64,000 nt of DNA from an uncultured Flavobacteriaceae bacterium (GCA_947500445.1 CANMSB010000001.1:310001-374000); one strand, 5' to 3'; numbered from the stretch's first letter, positions 9,183 to 19,399 are shown. The notes: generated by a model not told the origin, from the sequence alone. Translations and numbers: made by a program.

Positions 9183-9190
9183 CAAAAATA
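9183..9190 (-). promoter_or_regulatory. -7 promoter box of smpB
   Basis: On the minus strand this reads TATTTTTG, a match to TAnnTTTG. The position 21 bp upstream reads TTC rather than TTG. The predicted transcription start is at or next to the smpB start codon at 9176. Confidence 0.5.
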
Positions 9191-9355
9191 CCCACAATTA
9201 TTGGAACAGTTGAACGAAACCAATTTCATTGTTCCGTTCACTTTTTAAAACGAACCAACTTTTAATTGTATGAATCGGACGAAATGGTGTAACCAATTTG
9301 TTTTCCCCATGTCTCTATTGCGGGATTACTTGCTAAAAACTTAAAAGGACAAAAA

Positions 9356-10066
9356 ATGAGAAAAAAAAGTATTGCGTTAGTGTTGGTTTTAACGACGTTT
9401 GTTTCTTAATACTGTTATGGTACGTGGTCGATAATCGCTGTGGACCATGAGACGGGCGAAATAGGTATTGCGGGCGCATCATGTACCTTTGATGTTTCTG
9501 GAATAGCATCTATCGTTCCGGGAAAAGGAGCCATCGTTGTTCAGGCGGGAAGCGATTATTTTGGGCGAATGGAAGGCGTAAGCTTAATGCGAGAAGGCAA
9601 AGGATTAACGGAAATACTTACCGCTATGAAAGATGAAAGGTTCCATCCTGAAAGACAACAATATGGTATCGTTTTACTGAACACGGATAATCGACCACTA
9701 GTATATTCAGGTACAGAAATTACAGATTGGAACGGTGAACAAGTAGGAGACGATTTTGCCGTTATGGGCAATATACTACCAGGGGGAAAAGTAGTGGCAG
9801 ATGCCTTTAGGGCATTTGATGAAAATAGGGATAAACCGTTAGCAGAAAGGCTTATGCTTGCACTAAAGGCGGGCGAAGAAGCCGGTGGTGATAAAAGGTG
9901 CGAAACACAATATGCGCGGTCCGCTTTTATAATGGTCTACCAACCTAAGGATGGAGCAATTTTAAAACTCGCGGTACAAGGAATGAAAAAGGGAGGCAAA
10001 CCTGCCGTAACGTTGCTGAATAAACAATTTGCGCTTTGGCGTAAAGAGGAAATCAAGAAAAAGTAA
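9356..10066 (+). pseudogene. DUF1028 family secreted protein, interrupted by in-frame stop
   Basis: From ATG 9356 the frame reads MRKKSIALVLVLTTFVS, a typical signal peptide, then TAA at 9407-9409, and continues in the same frame as YCYGTWSIIAVDHETGEIGIAGASCTFD and on to a normal stop at 10066. The part after the stop is a complete DUF1028 protein (an Ntn-hydrolase-like family of unknown function): the TWSI start of the mature protein, GKGAIVVQ, and LMLALKAGEEAGGDKRC are intact with no further damage. Only one substitution is needed to restore a 236-residue secreted protein. A GTG at 9440 could start a cytoplasmic version without signal peptide. Either a recent nonsense mutation or a sequencing error explains it. 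Confidence 0.75.
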
Positions 10067-10137
10067 CGTTCATAAAAATCCAATAAACATGCTTCTCCAT
10101 AATTAGGGAATTAGAAGTCGACTCATCGGTTGGAAGA

Positions 10138-10704
10138 TCAAAGCGATTCTTCCCGTTTTGGACAGTTGCAGTTGAAGACAATTTTTTGTGAGGTAGCAAC
10201 ACCGTTTACGATCTGTACGATAAAAAGACTGCCGTTGTCATATTCGTCCATTTGATAATATTTTTCCTCGCCCAACAACTTGTTCGCAAATTCTGGCGTA
10301 CTGTTGCTATGTCCGACGATAAGAACTCTTTTGTTCAGGTTATCTGTCTTAAACTGTTCAATATCAATTTCGTTGGGGTCGTAATATTGCGTGTCGATAT
10401 CGTTTTTGACCGCTGTAGGAGATGCGGTCATGGAGGTTCGATTGTAATCGGTGCTATACACGGCGTCCAGTTCCGCGTCCTGTAAAATTTCTGCCCAGTG
10501 CATGGCCCGGCCCAAACCGGCCTGTGTAAGTTCAGGGTCCACATTATCGGGGTCGGATTGGTCCTTTTCGGCATGCCGTATCAGATAAAAAGTACTTACA
10601 CCGCTCTCCACTGGGGTGTCTACGGTTTCTGCTTTCTTTTCTTCTTTACAGGAAAAGATGCTTAAAACCAGCACGGTAGCTACAAACAATCGTAAAAATT
10701 TCAT
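10138..10704 (-). CDS. histidine phosphatase family lipoprotein
   Basis: This 188-residue protein has a lipoprotein signal (SIFSCKEE, cysteine 19) and so is probably anchored in the outer membrane facing the periplasm. The phosphoglycerate-mutase-like core shows the nucleophile motif LIRHAEK (RHAE 43-46), DAVYSTDYNRT and the second histidine in VGHSNSTPEF. These are the catalytic pair and substrate-binding arginine of the superfamily. The substrate is unknown; phosphate release from small phosphorylated compounds is plausible. It is a single gene transcribed towards the broken DUF1028 gene. Confidence 0.85.
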   Translation of the reverse strand: MKFLRLFVATVLVLSIFSCKEEKKAETVDTPVESGVSTFYLIRHAEKDQSDPDNVDPELTQAGLGRAMHWAEILQDAELDAVYSTDYNRTSMTASPTAVKNDIDTQYYDPNEIDIEQFKTDNLNKRVLIVGHSNSTPEFANKLLGEEKYYQMDEYDNGSLFIVQIVNGVATSQKIVFNCNCPKREESL

Positions 10705-10818
10705 ATGCTTTTGGTTGTTCGTTCAATACATATCGAACACCTTATCGGTGCTATGCTTTCTAACCAACCTGGAAGGGCCGGGTAATTGTTGAAAACTTTT
10801 CTTTCTATTTAACTAAAA

Positions 10819-10826
10819 TAAGTTTG
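10819..10826 (+). promoter_or_regulatory. putative -7 box before the PorP/SprF-like gene
   Basis: TAAGTTTG matches TAnnTTTG, 41 bases before the ATG chosen for the downstream gene. No TTG was found at 19-21 bp upstream, so only the -7 half is supported. Confidence 0.35.
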
Positions 10827-10866
10827 AAATAGTATGTGAAACGTGCTGTTTTTTGTTTTTTTGTAT

Positions 10867-12516
10867 ATGACGCGATGCGGGCTTCTTTTGCTTTTTTTAC
10901 TGTGGGTATCGAAAGCGATTTCTCAAGAAGTTTCACTTCCCGTAGACTTGCGACAACATAACGTAGGTCCTTACAACGCCAGTCTGTTCCATCCCGGTTT
11001 TTCCCTTACCGCTACCAATGAACAATCCGTTGCGCTATGGAGCCGGTGGCAATGGCAGAACATTGACGCCGATCCTACAACGCTTTTTCTCAATTATAGC
11101 AGAAAACTTAAGCCCAATGCTGCGGCGTCGATTGGTTTTTTCCAACACAACACCGGCCTGTATGTCAACACCGGAGGAGTGTTGAACTATGCATACGCCT
11201 ATGAGTTCAATTCGAAAGTGCGTTTTGGGGCAGGCCTTAACCTGTTTGGTTTTCAGCAAGCGTTTGCCGATGAGCGTTTCGTTATCGATCCTTTGTTACA
11301 GTTACCGATCAGTGACAACGGTTCTGATTTTATCTTTCAAATAGCACCCGGTATTTTTCTACAATGGAGCGATTTGACCATTGGACTGACCTCAGAAAAC
11401 TTATTGGACTATAATTTTTCTACCCGTAAGCGAAATTCTGGCCCGTCCGACCGTATCTATACCGCTTCGGTATCGTATGATTTGTCATTCGGAAGTTCCG
11501 CTACCACAATGTTACGACCATTGTTTTACTACAAATCGGTTCCTGGTTTTGAAAATCAATTTGGTATCGGCGCACAGTTTTCCACAGAAAAATACTGGAC
11601 ACAGCTGGGGTATAACGATTTTTACGGATTTGCCTTTGGTGCCGGAGGGCGCTTTTTTAAAAAACTATCGCTGGGGGGCGTTGTAGAGACGGGCACCAGC
11701 TCGGCCTTACGAAATACGGGTACCACATTTGAGCTGGTCGCGATGTATCAATTTGGTGGACGGTCGGTAAGGAAGCCATCGGTTACGGACAAAACCGAGA
11801 CCGTTGCTCAAGAAAAAATAGTCCATAATAAAGAAAAACCAGAAAACGCCGAAATTGAAAAAACTTCTGAAAAAGCGATTACAAAAACAACTGAAATACA
11901 GTCTGTTGATGGTGACAAGGAAACTAAGTCATCAGTTTCCGAAATCGAGGTCGAAAGACCGGATACAATCCCGAAAGAATCCGATGGGCGTGCTTTTGAT
12001 GCAAAACAGCAACAGGAGAAAGAGGCATTACAGCAGCGTTCCATAGAAAAAGAACGACGTAAGAAGCGTGCAATAGAAGCGCAAAAGCGATTGGATTCCA
12101 TACAGCGAATTATAGAAAATACCCCACCGGTTTCAACGGATGAAACCGTAGCACCTCCACCACGTTCCTATGCCGAAAAAGGTGAAACCGAAGTGCCCAA
12201 ACCCGATACCAAGAAAGAAACGGTAGTACAGCAAGGAAATGAAAAATATGAGGAAGTGCTGTCGGAAGGGGAGTTGCTGCCCGGTTTCTATTTGATTACC
12301 AATGTTTTCGGTACCAAAACGTACTATACCGCCTTTATGAAAAAGCTGAAAGGAGCGGGGCTAGCGCCAAAATCGTTCGTGAGGTCCTCAAATAGATACA
12401 ACTACGTTTATTTGAAACGATTCGATACCATGTCGGAAGCCCGAGAGGCTAGGGATAGTCGTTTTTACGGGAAATATCAGGATAAAACCTGGATTTTTAG
12501 GGTAGTGGGGCGATAA
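10867..12516 (+). CDS. PorP/SprF-like outer-membrane protein with C-terminal SPOR-like domain
   Basis: The ATG at 10867 gives 549 residues with a signal peptide ending near SKAIS. Residues 20-300 resemble the PorP/SprF family of type IX secretion: 'RQHNVGPYNASLFHPGF', repeated amphipathic strands, and SIGFFQHNTG. PorP/SprF proteins are normally about 300 residues and end there. Here a charged K/E-rich linker of about 150 residues follows, then a final 80-residue domain (GFYLITNVFGTK, AFMKKLKGAGL, YVYLKRFDTMSEA) shaped like SPOR domains, which bind stripped peptidoglycan. A GTG 24 bases upstream is a less likely start. No other type IX genes are adjacent. Confidence 0.8.
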   Translation: MTRCGLLLLFLLWVSKAISQEVSLPVDLRQHNVGPYNASLFHPGFSLTATNEQSVALWSRWQWQNIDADPTTLFLNYSRKLKPNAAASIGFFQHNTGLYVNTGGVLNYAYAYEFNSKVRFGAGLNLFGFQQAFADERFVIDPLLQLPISDNGSDFIFQIAPGIFLQWSDLTIGLTSENLLDYNFSTRKRNSGPSDRIYTASVSYDLSFGSSATTMLRPLFYYKSVPGFENQFGIGAQFSTEKYWTQLGYNDFYGFAFGAGGRFFKKLSLGGVVETGTSSALRNTGTTFELVAMYQFGGRSVRKPSVTDKTETVAQEKIVHNKEKPENAEIEKTSEKAITKTTEIQSVDGDKETKSSVSEIEVERPDTIPKESDGRAFDAKQQQEKEALQQRSIEKERRKKRAIEAQKRLDSIQRIIENTPPVSTDETVAPPPRSYAEKGETEVPKPDTKKETVVQQGNEKYEEVLSEGELLPGFYLITNVFGTKTYYTAFMKKLKGAGLAPKSFVRSSNRYNYVYLKRFDTMSEAREARDSRFYGKYQDKTWIFRVVGR

Positions 12517-12621
12517 TACTGTTGCAATACCATCAATTATTGTTTTGCCAGGAACAGCCAAAAAATAATTCAATGGCTATACCTACCATCTCAAAATTAA
12601 AATGGAACGGGTATAAAACCG

Positions 12622-13218
12622 TTAATTTCTGAGTTCTTTCTTCACCAGTTGTTCCAAATAGGCAATGGTATTCAAAAGATATTTACGGTCTTTGGTTATG
12701 GTGGCCATAGAAACCGCTCCCTGTATCATGGTGAACAATTGTTTGGCAAATTGTAAGGGAGTCACGGGCAGTCGCAGTTCGTTGTTGTTGACCCCATTTT
12801 CCAAGGTCAGCGCAATTTTGCCCTCCAATGTCTTGATTACCTCCTTGCTGGCGGCACTTAACATTTTATTGTTATGGTCGGCATCTATACCTACATTGAT
12901 TACCGGGCATCCGCCCATCGGCACGGTAAACTCATCATAGTTTCGGTAAAAATCGGTCAATCTATAAATACGCTCCAAAGCGGTTCCGGTTCCGTTCAAT
13001 CGGTCGTCTACGGCCGACAACAGGCGTTTTGCGTTGTACTCAAAAGCAGCCAACGCTAAGGCTTCCTTATTTTCAAAATTCCCGTACAATGCTCCTTTGG
13101 TAAGCCCTGTAGCTTCCGTCAGATCGCTCATACTCGTACCGGCATACCCCTGTTTATTAAAAACGGGCGCTACGGTTTCGATAATAAAAGCGGTGGTTCT
13201 TTCGGCTTTGGTGGACAT
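12622..13218 (-). CDS. TetR/AcrR family transcriptional regulator
   Basis: This 198-residue one-component repressor has an N-terminal helix-turn-helix (FNKQGYAGTSMSDLTEATGLTKGALYGNFENKEAL), matching the family pattern exactly. The C-terminal domain (VPMGGCPVINVGIDADHNN) is of the TetR_C type found in regulators of small-molecule or redox responses; the conserved cysteine near 104 may be functional. The target genes are not evident: the neighbours are clpB (same strand, separated by a terminator) and the convergent PorP-like gene, so it may control genes elsewhere. Confidence 0.9.
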   Translation of the reverse strand: MSTKAERTTAFIIETVAPVFNKQGYAGTSMSDLTEATGLTKGALYGNFENKEALALAAFEYNAKRLLSAVDDRLNGTGTALERIYRLTDFYRNYDEFTVPMGGCPVINVGIDADHNNKMLSAASKEVIKTLEGKIALTLENGVNNNELRLPVTPLQFAKQLFTMIQGAVSMATITKDRKYLLNTIAYLEQLVKKELRN

Positions 13219-13278
13219 TTATGGCAGATTTTCCTACGAAGATAAAAAAATTATATACTGCATGGTATGTGGGACATG

Positions 13279-13310
13279 AAAAAAGAGCAGTACTCAAACT
13301 GCTCTTTTTT
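13279..13310 (-). terminator. rho-independent terminator after clpB
   Basis: AAAAGAGCAGT at 13281-13291 and ACTGCTCTTTT at 13298-13308 form an 11-bp stem with a 6-base loop, flanked by A and T runs, so it can act on both strands. It lies just downstream of the clpB stop on the minus strand and separates clpB from tetR. Confidence 0.85.
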
Positions 13311-13330
13311 ATGCCCATGTTCCGCAACCA

Positions 13331-15931
13331 TTATTCCACTAACGCAATCTGGTTTCTAAAGACCAAATTATCATCAAAGCAATCGATCAATACGATGCTT
13401 TCCGCGGTAATGGCACCTTTTAAGAGTTCCTTGGACAAGTTGTTCAGGACTTCCTTTTGTATGACCCGCTTTATCGGTCTGGCCCCATACTGTGGGTCGA
13501 ATCCTTTTTTTGCCAGGTATGCGATCGCCTCGTCGGTGGCATCAATGGTAATATGCTGTTTGTTCAAGGTCTTCTTTAATTTGTTCAGCTGTAACTTTAC
13601 TATCTTTGAGATATCCGATTCATCCAATGGGGTGAACATTATAATGTCGTCGATACGGTTTAAGAACTCCGGCCGTATGGTTTTTCGCAGCAGTCCCAAT
13701 ACTTCAATACGGGCCGCTTCCATAGCAGTGTCCCGGTCTTTGGTGCTTTCCAGCCTTTCTTGAATGAGTTGACTGCCCATATTACTGGTCATGATAATGA
13801 TAGTGTTCTTAAAGTCGGCCACTCTTCCTTTGTTATCGGTCAGCCTGCCTTCGTCCAAAACTTGTAATAGCACGTTAAAGGTATCCGGATGTGCTTTTTC
13901 AATTTCATCCAACAACACCACGGAATAGGGTTTGCGCCGAACCGCTTCAGTCAATTGACCGCCCTCTTCATAGCCCACATATCCCGGAGGTGCCCCCACG
14001 AGTCTGCTTACGGAATGCCGTTCTTGATATTCGCTCATATCAATTCTTGTTAGGGCATTCTCATCGTCGAACAGGTAGGCCGCCAATGTTTTGGCCAGTT
14101 CCGTTTTCCCCACTCCCGTGGTACCCAAAAACAGAAACGAGCCTATGGGGCGGTCAACGTCTTGCAGACCGGCCCTGCTGCGACGAATCGCATCGGAAAC
14201 CGCGATGATTCCCTCTTCTTGACCGACAACTCTCTTGTGCAGTTCCTCTTCCAATTGAAGGAGTTTTTCCCGTTCGCTCTGGAGCATCTTATTCACCGGG
14301 ATACCTGTCCATTTTGCCACGGTTTCCGCAATGTCCTCGTTGGTGACCTCTTCCTTGATCAGAACTCCTTTTGTTTGCTGGGCCGCGAGTTCTTTTTGGA
14401 GTTGTTCCAAGCGTTCTTGGGCCTCTTTTGTTTTCCCATAGCGTAGTTCGGCCACTTTTCCGTAATCGCCTTCGCGTTCCGCCCGTTCGGCCTCCAATTT
14501 ATAGTTTTCGATATCCTGTTTGGTTCGCTGCAGATTGTCCACAACCGTTTTTTCACTTTCCCACTGGGCAAAGATCTGTTTGCGGTTCTCTTTAAGGTTG
14601 GCCAGTTCAATATGGAGCAATTGGAGTTTGTTTTGGTCGTTTTCCCTTTTTATCGCCTCGATCTCAATTTCGAGCTGCATTATTTTACGGTCGAGAACGT
14701 CAAGCTCCTCGGGCTTGGAATTGATTTCCATACGCAGTTTCGACGCGGCCTCGTCCATAAGGTCAATGGCCTTGTCCGGTAAAAAGCGATTGGTAATATA
14801 ACGTTGCGAAAGTTCTACTGCGGCGATAACGGCCTCATCTTTGATTCGCACTTTGTGGTGTGCTTCATATTTTTCCTTGATACCACGTAGGATCGAAATG
14901 GCGCTTTCCGTATCCGGTTCGTCCACGACCACTTTTTGAAACCTCCGTTCCAATGCCTTGTCCTTTTCAAAGTACTTTTGATATTCATCCAAAGTAGTCG
15001 CCCCAATAGCCCGTAATTCCCCTCTTGCCAATGCCGGTTTCAGAATATTCGCGGCATCCATGGCCCCTTGGCCGCCGCCTGCTCCTACCAAAGTATGGAT
15101 CTCGTCGATGAACAATACAATGTTGCCATCGGATGACACTACTTCTTTGATTACCGCCTTTAAACGTTCCTCGAACTCGCCCTTGTACTTGGCCCCGGCA
15201 ATCAATGCGCCCATATCCAGTGAGTAGATGGTTTTGTCCTTTAAGTTTTCCGGGATATCACCTTGAACGATACGATGTGCCAACCCCTCGGCAATGGCAG
15301 TTTTTCCGACTCCGGGCTCTCCCACGAGCATGGGATTGTTTTTGGTTCTCCGGGAAAGGATCTGTAAAATACGACGTATTTCCTCGTCCCTTCCGATTAC
15401 GGGGTCCAACTTGCCGTTATCGGCCAGCTGATTGAGGTTTTTGGCATATTTATCAAGGGAATTATAGGTGTCCTCCGCATTTTGCGAATTCACCTTTCCG
15501 CCTTTTCGCAATTCCTCAATGGCTGCAAGGTATTCCTTTTCCGTAGCGCCCTGGTCTTTTAAGATACGGGCAACATTGCTTTTCGATTTAAAAATGGCCA
15601 ACGAAAGATGCTCGATGGCAACAAATTCGTCGTTCATGTTCTTGGCCAATATGCTCGCTTCCGTTATAGTTTGGGCAGCTTTGCTGGAAAACTGTAGATT
15701 TCCTCCCGTTACCTTTGAAAAACTGGACAGTTGCTTGTCCAACAATTGAATAAGCAACGGTATTTGGATATTCAACTTCTTTAAAATGAAGGGAATAACA
15801 TTCTCGTCCACTTGTAAAATGGCCTTAAAAAGATGTTCGTTCTCTATTTGTTGATGGCCCATTTCCTGCGCCAGCTGCTGGGACAGTTGAATTGCCTCCT
15901 GCGATTTTATGGTATAATTATTACTATTCAT
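13331..15931 (-). CDS. clpB: ATP-dependent chaperone ClpB
   Basis: ClpB (866 residues) is a hexameric AAA+ disaggregase that works with DnaK to solubilise aggregated proteins. The N-domain, the first AAA+ module (Walker A GEPGVGKT near 203, [14 protein letters not shown]), the coiled-coil M domain (about 400-525, rich in E/K/Q), and the second AAA+ module (GTTGVGKT near 600, [13 protein letters not shown]) are all present in the normal order. Length is normal. It is a single-gene unit with its own terminator. The 9-mer AATGACATC lies 98 bases upstream and is also found upstream of dnaK in this window. Confidence 0.97.
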   Translation of the reverse strand: MNSNNYTIKSQEAIQLSQQLAQEMGHQQIENEHLFKAILQVDENVIPFILKKLNIQIPLLIQLLDKQLSSFSKVTGGNLQFSSKAAQTITEASILAKNMNDEFVAIEHLSLAIFKSKSNVARILKDQGATEKEYLAAIEELRKGGKVNSQNAEDTYNSLDKYAKNLNQLADNGKLDPVIGRDEEIRRILQILSRRTKNNPMLVGEPGVGKTAIAEGLAHRIVQGDIPENLKDKTIYSLDMGALIAGAKYKGEFEERLKAVIKEVVSSDGNIVLFIDEIHTLVGAGGGQGAMDAANILKPALARGELRAIGATTLDEYQKYFEKDKALERRFQKVVVDEPDTESAISILRGIKEKYEAHHKVRIKDEAVIAAVELSQRYITNRFLPDKAIDLMDEAASKLRMEINSKPEELDVLDRKIMQLEIEIEAIKRENDQNKLQLLHIELANLKENRKQIFAQWESEKTVVDNLQRTKQDIENYKLEAERAEREGDYGKVAELRYGKTKEAQERLEQLQKELAAQQTKGVLIKEEVTNEDIAETVAKWTGIPVNKMLQSEREKLLQLEEELHKRVVGQEEGIIAVSDAIRRSRAGLQDVDRPIGSFLFLGTTGVGKTELAKTLAAYLFDDENALTRIDMSEYQERHSVSRLVGAPPGYVGYEEGGQLTEAVRRKPYSVVLLDEIEKAHPDTFNVLLQVLDEGRLTDNKGRVADFKNTIIIMTSNMGSQLIQERLESTKDRDTAMEAARIEVLGLLRKTIRPEFLNRIDDIIMFTPLDESDISKIVKLQLNKLKKTLNKQHITIDATDEAIAYLAKKGFDPQYGARPIKRVIQKEVLNNLSKELLKGAITAESIVLIDCFDDNLVFRNQIALVE

Positions 15932-16029
15932 CGTGTTATTTTTAGGTATTTCCTACTTTTGAAGAATAGGGGACAACAATCCTACCAAGCTGAACGAGCA
16001 GACAAAATGGCGGTTTTTGAAGGTATTTT

Positions 16030-16038
16030 GATGTCATT
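16030..16038 (-). promoter_or_regulatory. 9-mer shared between clpB and dnaK upstream regions
   Basis: The minus strand reads AATGACATC here, 98 bases before the clpB start. The same 9-mer occurs 86 bases before dnaK (53907-53915) in the same orientation relative to the gene. A chance match in two such regions is not negligible, so its role as a heat-shock element is only a suggestion. Confidence 0.25.
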
Positions 16039-16188
16039 TCGGCAGGACGTAAGTAACGGAAATAATCTCGACTTATCCATTGGTCTCACAAGGTGATAAA
16101 TCGATTCAAAGTTTAACAAGTTTGGCCTATTGGCCCTTTGGGAAATCGTTTAAAAACTCAAGACGAGTGCAATAAAGCAAACATAATT

Positions 16189-16584
16189 ATGGGAGTATTC
16201 AATAACCTTTTCGGAGGAAAAAAAGAGCAAGAAAAAGAGAAAAAGGAGGCAATCCCGTGGATTCCCCTTAACGATATAGCGCAACTGGCCGAAATCACCT
16301 CGCGATCAAATTCCAAGACCCAGGTCATTTTTAAACATTCGACCACCTGCGGTATCAGTAGAATGGTGCTGAATATGTTTACCGGTAATTACGGATTTAC
16401 CAAGGAACAGATCGACCTTTATTTCCTAGATCTTCATGCGCATAGGGCGGTATCCGATGAAACAGGGTATCATTTTCAGGTGATACACCAGTCCCCACAG
16501 TTGATTGTGGTACGCAATGGTACAGTGGTGCAACATGCGAGCCATGGTGCTATCGCGGAAGTATCGCTAGATCGGTTTATTTAA
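16189..16584 (+). CDS. ytxJ: bacillithiol system redox-active protein YtxJ
   Basis: This 131-residue thioredoxin-fold protein belongs to the YtxJ family, proposed to act with bacillithiol as a monothiol bacilliredoxin. FKHSTTCGISRMVL near residues 46-59 carries the single active-site cysteine, and QSPQLIVVRNG is the cis-proline region. The ATG at 16189 (MGVFNNLFGGKK) is chosen over an upstream in-frame start because homology begins there. Its presence suggests the organism makes bacillithiol, as other Flavobacteriia do. It is divergent from clpB, a fitting neighbour for stress response. Confidence 0.85.
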   Translation: MGVFNNLFGGKKEQEKEKKEAIPWIPLNDIAQLAEITSRSNSKTQVIFKHSTTCGISRMVLNMFTGNYGFTKEQIDLYFLDLHAHRAVSDETGYHFQVIHQSPQLIVVRNGTVVQHASHGAIAEVSLDRFI

Positions 16585-16696
16585 TAAATAACATCCTCCA
16601 ATAAATGCTCGTTCCTTCCTTTTTGAAAAGGTAGTGTAAAAACTAGGGACCGAACACGATCGTTATACACAGTAGAACGTATTTTCATTTGGACAT

Positions 16697-17881
16697 CTAA
16701 AACTGTTGGCGAACAAGTATCCGCTTCAAACGCTGCTTAAGATCTTCGCCCGCGTCGTACACCATTTGTTCGTTCGTAGGAAATGGAACCGCCGCCAATT
16801 TTAACAGCGCGACCAATTCATTGTCGAGAGCCCTACGGTCACCATCATAATTGGCGTACACATGTTCAAAGATAAATTCGCTCGACAAGGGATAAGAATT
16901 GATTTGTTGCTGTGTTTTTAAATCGGTAAAATCGACCATGCCCGATACTTGGGCCGACTTAAACTGGGTAAACTGATAAAAATCGCAACGTACCGTTTTA
17001 AAGGCATCTACTTTTATACGGTTTCCAAGACTGTCCCGAACGGCGTTTCCGCTTGCGTCACGAACATAGGTATATCCGTCCTTTATCTGTCTTTCTTTAA
17101 TGATCTGTTTTTCGTTGACCTGCTCGGGTGAAATTACGATGTTCCGTAGGGCTACTTGCATTTGGTAGTCATAGTCGATATCCTTAAGGTGGTTGGTATG
17201 GTACCGAATCCATTTGGCGTCCAGTCCGTAGGTATTAAAATCGAGCAACTCTTCTTGCAATCGGGCGGGAATAATTTGGTCCGAATCGTTTATCATGTCC
17301 ACTTTTACGTAATCCAGTCCCTTGGCATAAGCCTCCTGTATCCGTTTTGGTGTCTCTTCAAATCCGGGGTTGATTTCTTGTAGGTATTGAAAATCATCGT
17401 GCGCTTTCCTAAAATCCTGTTTGTTCGTACCGTTGGCCAATAAGCCCGAGGCATTGTCATAAAGGTATTCGGACAACGCATCTTTCGCGTCAAGAATTTC
17501 GTTTTCGTAATTGTTAAAGGAAAACTTGGCATCTCTTCTTTCTTCCTTAATATATAACGGTAGCAAAGGGCGCACCCGTTCTTGAATGCTACGCAGTTTC
17601 TCATAACCGGTATAGATGGCTTCGAAGTTTGCCGGATTTTCATCATTTTTTAAAAACCTGATCTTTTGGAGTTCGCGTTCCGTATTTTTTTGATAGGCTT
17701 CCTCAAGTAGCAGGACATAGGGTTGGTTCCCTTTTTTGGTCTTGTTCTCTACCAGGTTACGGATCGACTTGTCTATGGCACTGCCATAATCGCCGATGTT
17801 GATCGCTTCCTGGGTCTTTTTTACACCGCCACAAGAAAGCATTATCAAAAGGCTTATCGCTATAAGTAGTCCTTTTTTCAT
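16697..17881 (-). CDS. uncharacterised lipoprotein
   Basis: This 394-residue protein begins MKKGLLIAISLLIMLSCGG, a clear lipoprotein signal with the lipid cysteine near 17. It is hydrophilic and largely helical with regular charged helices (about 20-220), suggesting TPR-like repeats, then a beta-rich part with 'VRDASGNAVRDSLGNRIKVDA'. Homologues are, as far as I recognise, restricted to Bacteroidota. No function is known. It is likely in the periplasm or on the outer membrane. An upstream in-frame ATG at 17929 is rejected because the signal peptide starts at 17881. Confidence 0.75.
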   Translation of the reverse strand: MKKGLLIAISLLIMLSCGGVKKTQEAINIGDYGSAIDKSIRNLVENKTKKGNQPYVLLLEEAYQKNTERELQKIRFLKNDENPANFEAIYTGYEKLRSIQERVRPLLPLYIKEERRDAKFSFNNYENEILDAKDALSEYLYDNASGLLANGTNKQDFRKAHDDFQYLQEINPGFEETPKRIQEAYAKGLDYVKVDMINDSDQIIPARLQEELLDFNTYGLDAKWIRYHTNHLKDIDYDYQMQVALRNIVISPEQVNEKQIIKERQIKDGYTYVRDASGNAVRDSLGNRIKVDAFKTVRCDFYQFTQFKSAQVSGMVDFTDLKTQQQINSYPLSSEFIFEHVYANYDGDRRALDNELVALLKLAAVPFPTNEQMVYDAGEDLKQRLKRILVRQQF

Positions 17882-18004
17882 AATATGGTTTTTAAGGGTA
17901 TACGGACACCTTTTCAACAGCCGTGCCAAAATGGTGTGGTTCTAGAACGCAAAACGATGAAATATCTTGTTCCATTGTTATAAAACCATATCGAATTGAA
18001 GGAT

Positions 18005-19288
18005 TTACTCCGTTTGGAAAGGAGGCAACAGTTTGGTGCTTACTTCACCAAATCCGATTCGGACGCCATTTTTTTCGCAGAAGCCTTTCATGATTACGGT
18101 ATCGTTATCCGCTATAAAACTACGTTGGCTACCATCCTTCATGGTAACGGGTTTGGTTCCCTGCCAGGCGATTTCGAGCATGGAGCCATAGGAGTCGGGT
18201 GTTGGACCGGATATGGTGCCGCTCCCCAGCATATCGCCACTGTTTATTTTACAACCATTGACCGTGTGATGGGCGAGTTGCTGTGCCATGGTCCAATACA
18301 TGTATTTAAAGTTGGACTTTCCTACTACGGTAGGTTCCGTGTTTTCCGGGGCAATGGCGACCTCTAATTGAATATCAAAACTGTGGTCGCCCTTTTGTTG
18401 CAGATAGGGTAGGGGCTCCGGGTCCTGTTTTGGTCCGGCTACCCGAAACGGTTCGAGCGCATCCAAGGTTACGATCCATGGGGAAATGCTGGAGGCAAAG
18501 TTTTTGGCCAGAAACGGACCCAATGGCACATATTCCCATTTTTGAATGTCCCGGGCACTCCAATCGTTAAAAAGTACCATTCCAAAAATATAATCCTCGG
18601 CCTCCGCCACGGAAACAGGTTCGCCCAGTACATTGGCATCGGTGGTAATAAAGGCCATTTCCAACTCAAAATCGACCCTTTTTGATGGTCCGAAAACGGG
18701 TGCCTCCGCTCCTTTGGGAAGGGTCTGCCCATTCGGGCGGTGTATTGCGGTGCCGCTGGGTACAATAGTGGAACTCCTCCCGTGGTACCCTACGGGGATA
18801 TGGAGCCAATTCGGTAGCAAGGCGTTGTCCGGATCCCGGAACATGGTGCCAATATTGGTCGCGTGCTCCTTACTGGAATAGAAATCGGTATAATCACCTA
18901 TCTGTACCGGCAACTGCATCTCTATTTCGTTTACGGAAAAAAGCACGGTCGACCTATGGTCCATATTCGTTCGCAAAGTGTCGTTTTCCACATCAAAAAG
19001 CGTACTGATCCTATTGCGAACGAGCCGCCATGTTTTTTTTCCGTCGGATATAAAATCGTTCAGGCTATCCTGCAAAAAGATGTCATCGGTCAGCGGTATC
19101 CCTTCAAAATAACCCAGTTGTTGCAGAGCATTGAGGTCAATGGCGTAGTCGCCTATTCTGGTGCCTATCGTAATGATATCGTCACGGGTCAGAAATACTC
19201 CAAAAGGAATATTTTGAATCGGAAAATCGGAATTTTCAGGTACGGACAACCAACTTTTTTTTGAGGCATCGTTCGTCTTATGGGGCAT
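18005..19288 (-). CDS. fahA: fumarylacetoacetase
   Basis: This 427-residue hydrolase splits fumarylacetoacetate into fumarate and acetoacetate, the last step of tyrosine and homogentisate breakdown. The SH3-like N-terminal domain ends near 120; then VGYHGRSSTIVPSG, FELEMAFI and FNDWSARDIQKWEYVPLGPFLAKNF contain the catalytic histidine and metal-binding acidic residues. The homogentisate dioxygenase and other tyrosine genes are not next to it. It is divergent from glyA with a short shared upstream region. Confidence 0.96.
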   Translation of the reverse strand: MPHKTNDASKKSWLSVPENSDFPIQNIPFGVFLTRDDIITIGTRIGDYAIDLNALQQLGYFEGIPLTDDIFLQDSLNDFISDGKKTWRLVRNRISTLFDVENDTLRTNMDHRSTVLFSVNEIEMQLPVQIGDYTDFYSSKEHATNIGTMFRDPDNALLPNWLHIPVGYHGRSSTIVPSGTAIHRPNGQTLPKGAEAPVFGPSKRVDFELEMAFITTDANVLGEPVSVAEAEDYIFGMVLFNDWSARDIQKWEYVPLGPFLAKNFASSISPWIVTLDALEPFRVAGPKQDPEPLPYLQQKGDHSFDIQLEVAIAPENTEPTVVGKSNFKYMYWTMAQQLAHHTVNGCKINSGDMLGSGTISGPTPDSYGSMLEIAWQGTKPVTMKDGSQRSFIADNDTVIMKGFCEKNGVRIGFGEVSTKLLPPFQTE

Positions 19289-19365
19289 GGGAAAATTGTT
19301 AATTATTGTTTAATAAAATCTCTTTCAAATATATTCTTTTATGCCAATTAACCTCACTCGTTTCG

Positions 19366-19373
19366 TATTTTTG
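19366..19373 (+). promoter_or_regulatory. -7 promoter box of glyA
   Basis: TATTTTTG matches the TAnnTTTG consensus and lies 26 bases before the glyA ATG. The -33 TTG is not clear at the normal distance. Confidence 0.45.
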
Positions 19374-19399
19374 CCATTCATTTAACAGAAACACCGATT

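Noticed and set aside
15833-16096. 87-codon plus-strand frame between clpB and ytxJ
   Set aside because: It overlaps the 5' end of clpB on the other strand and has no homology-like pattern.
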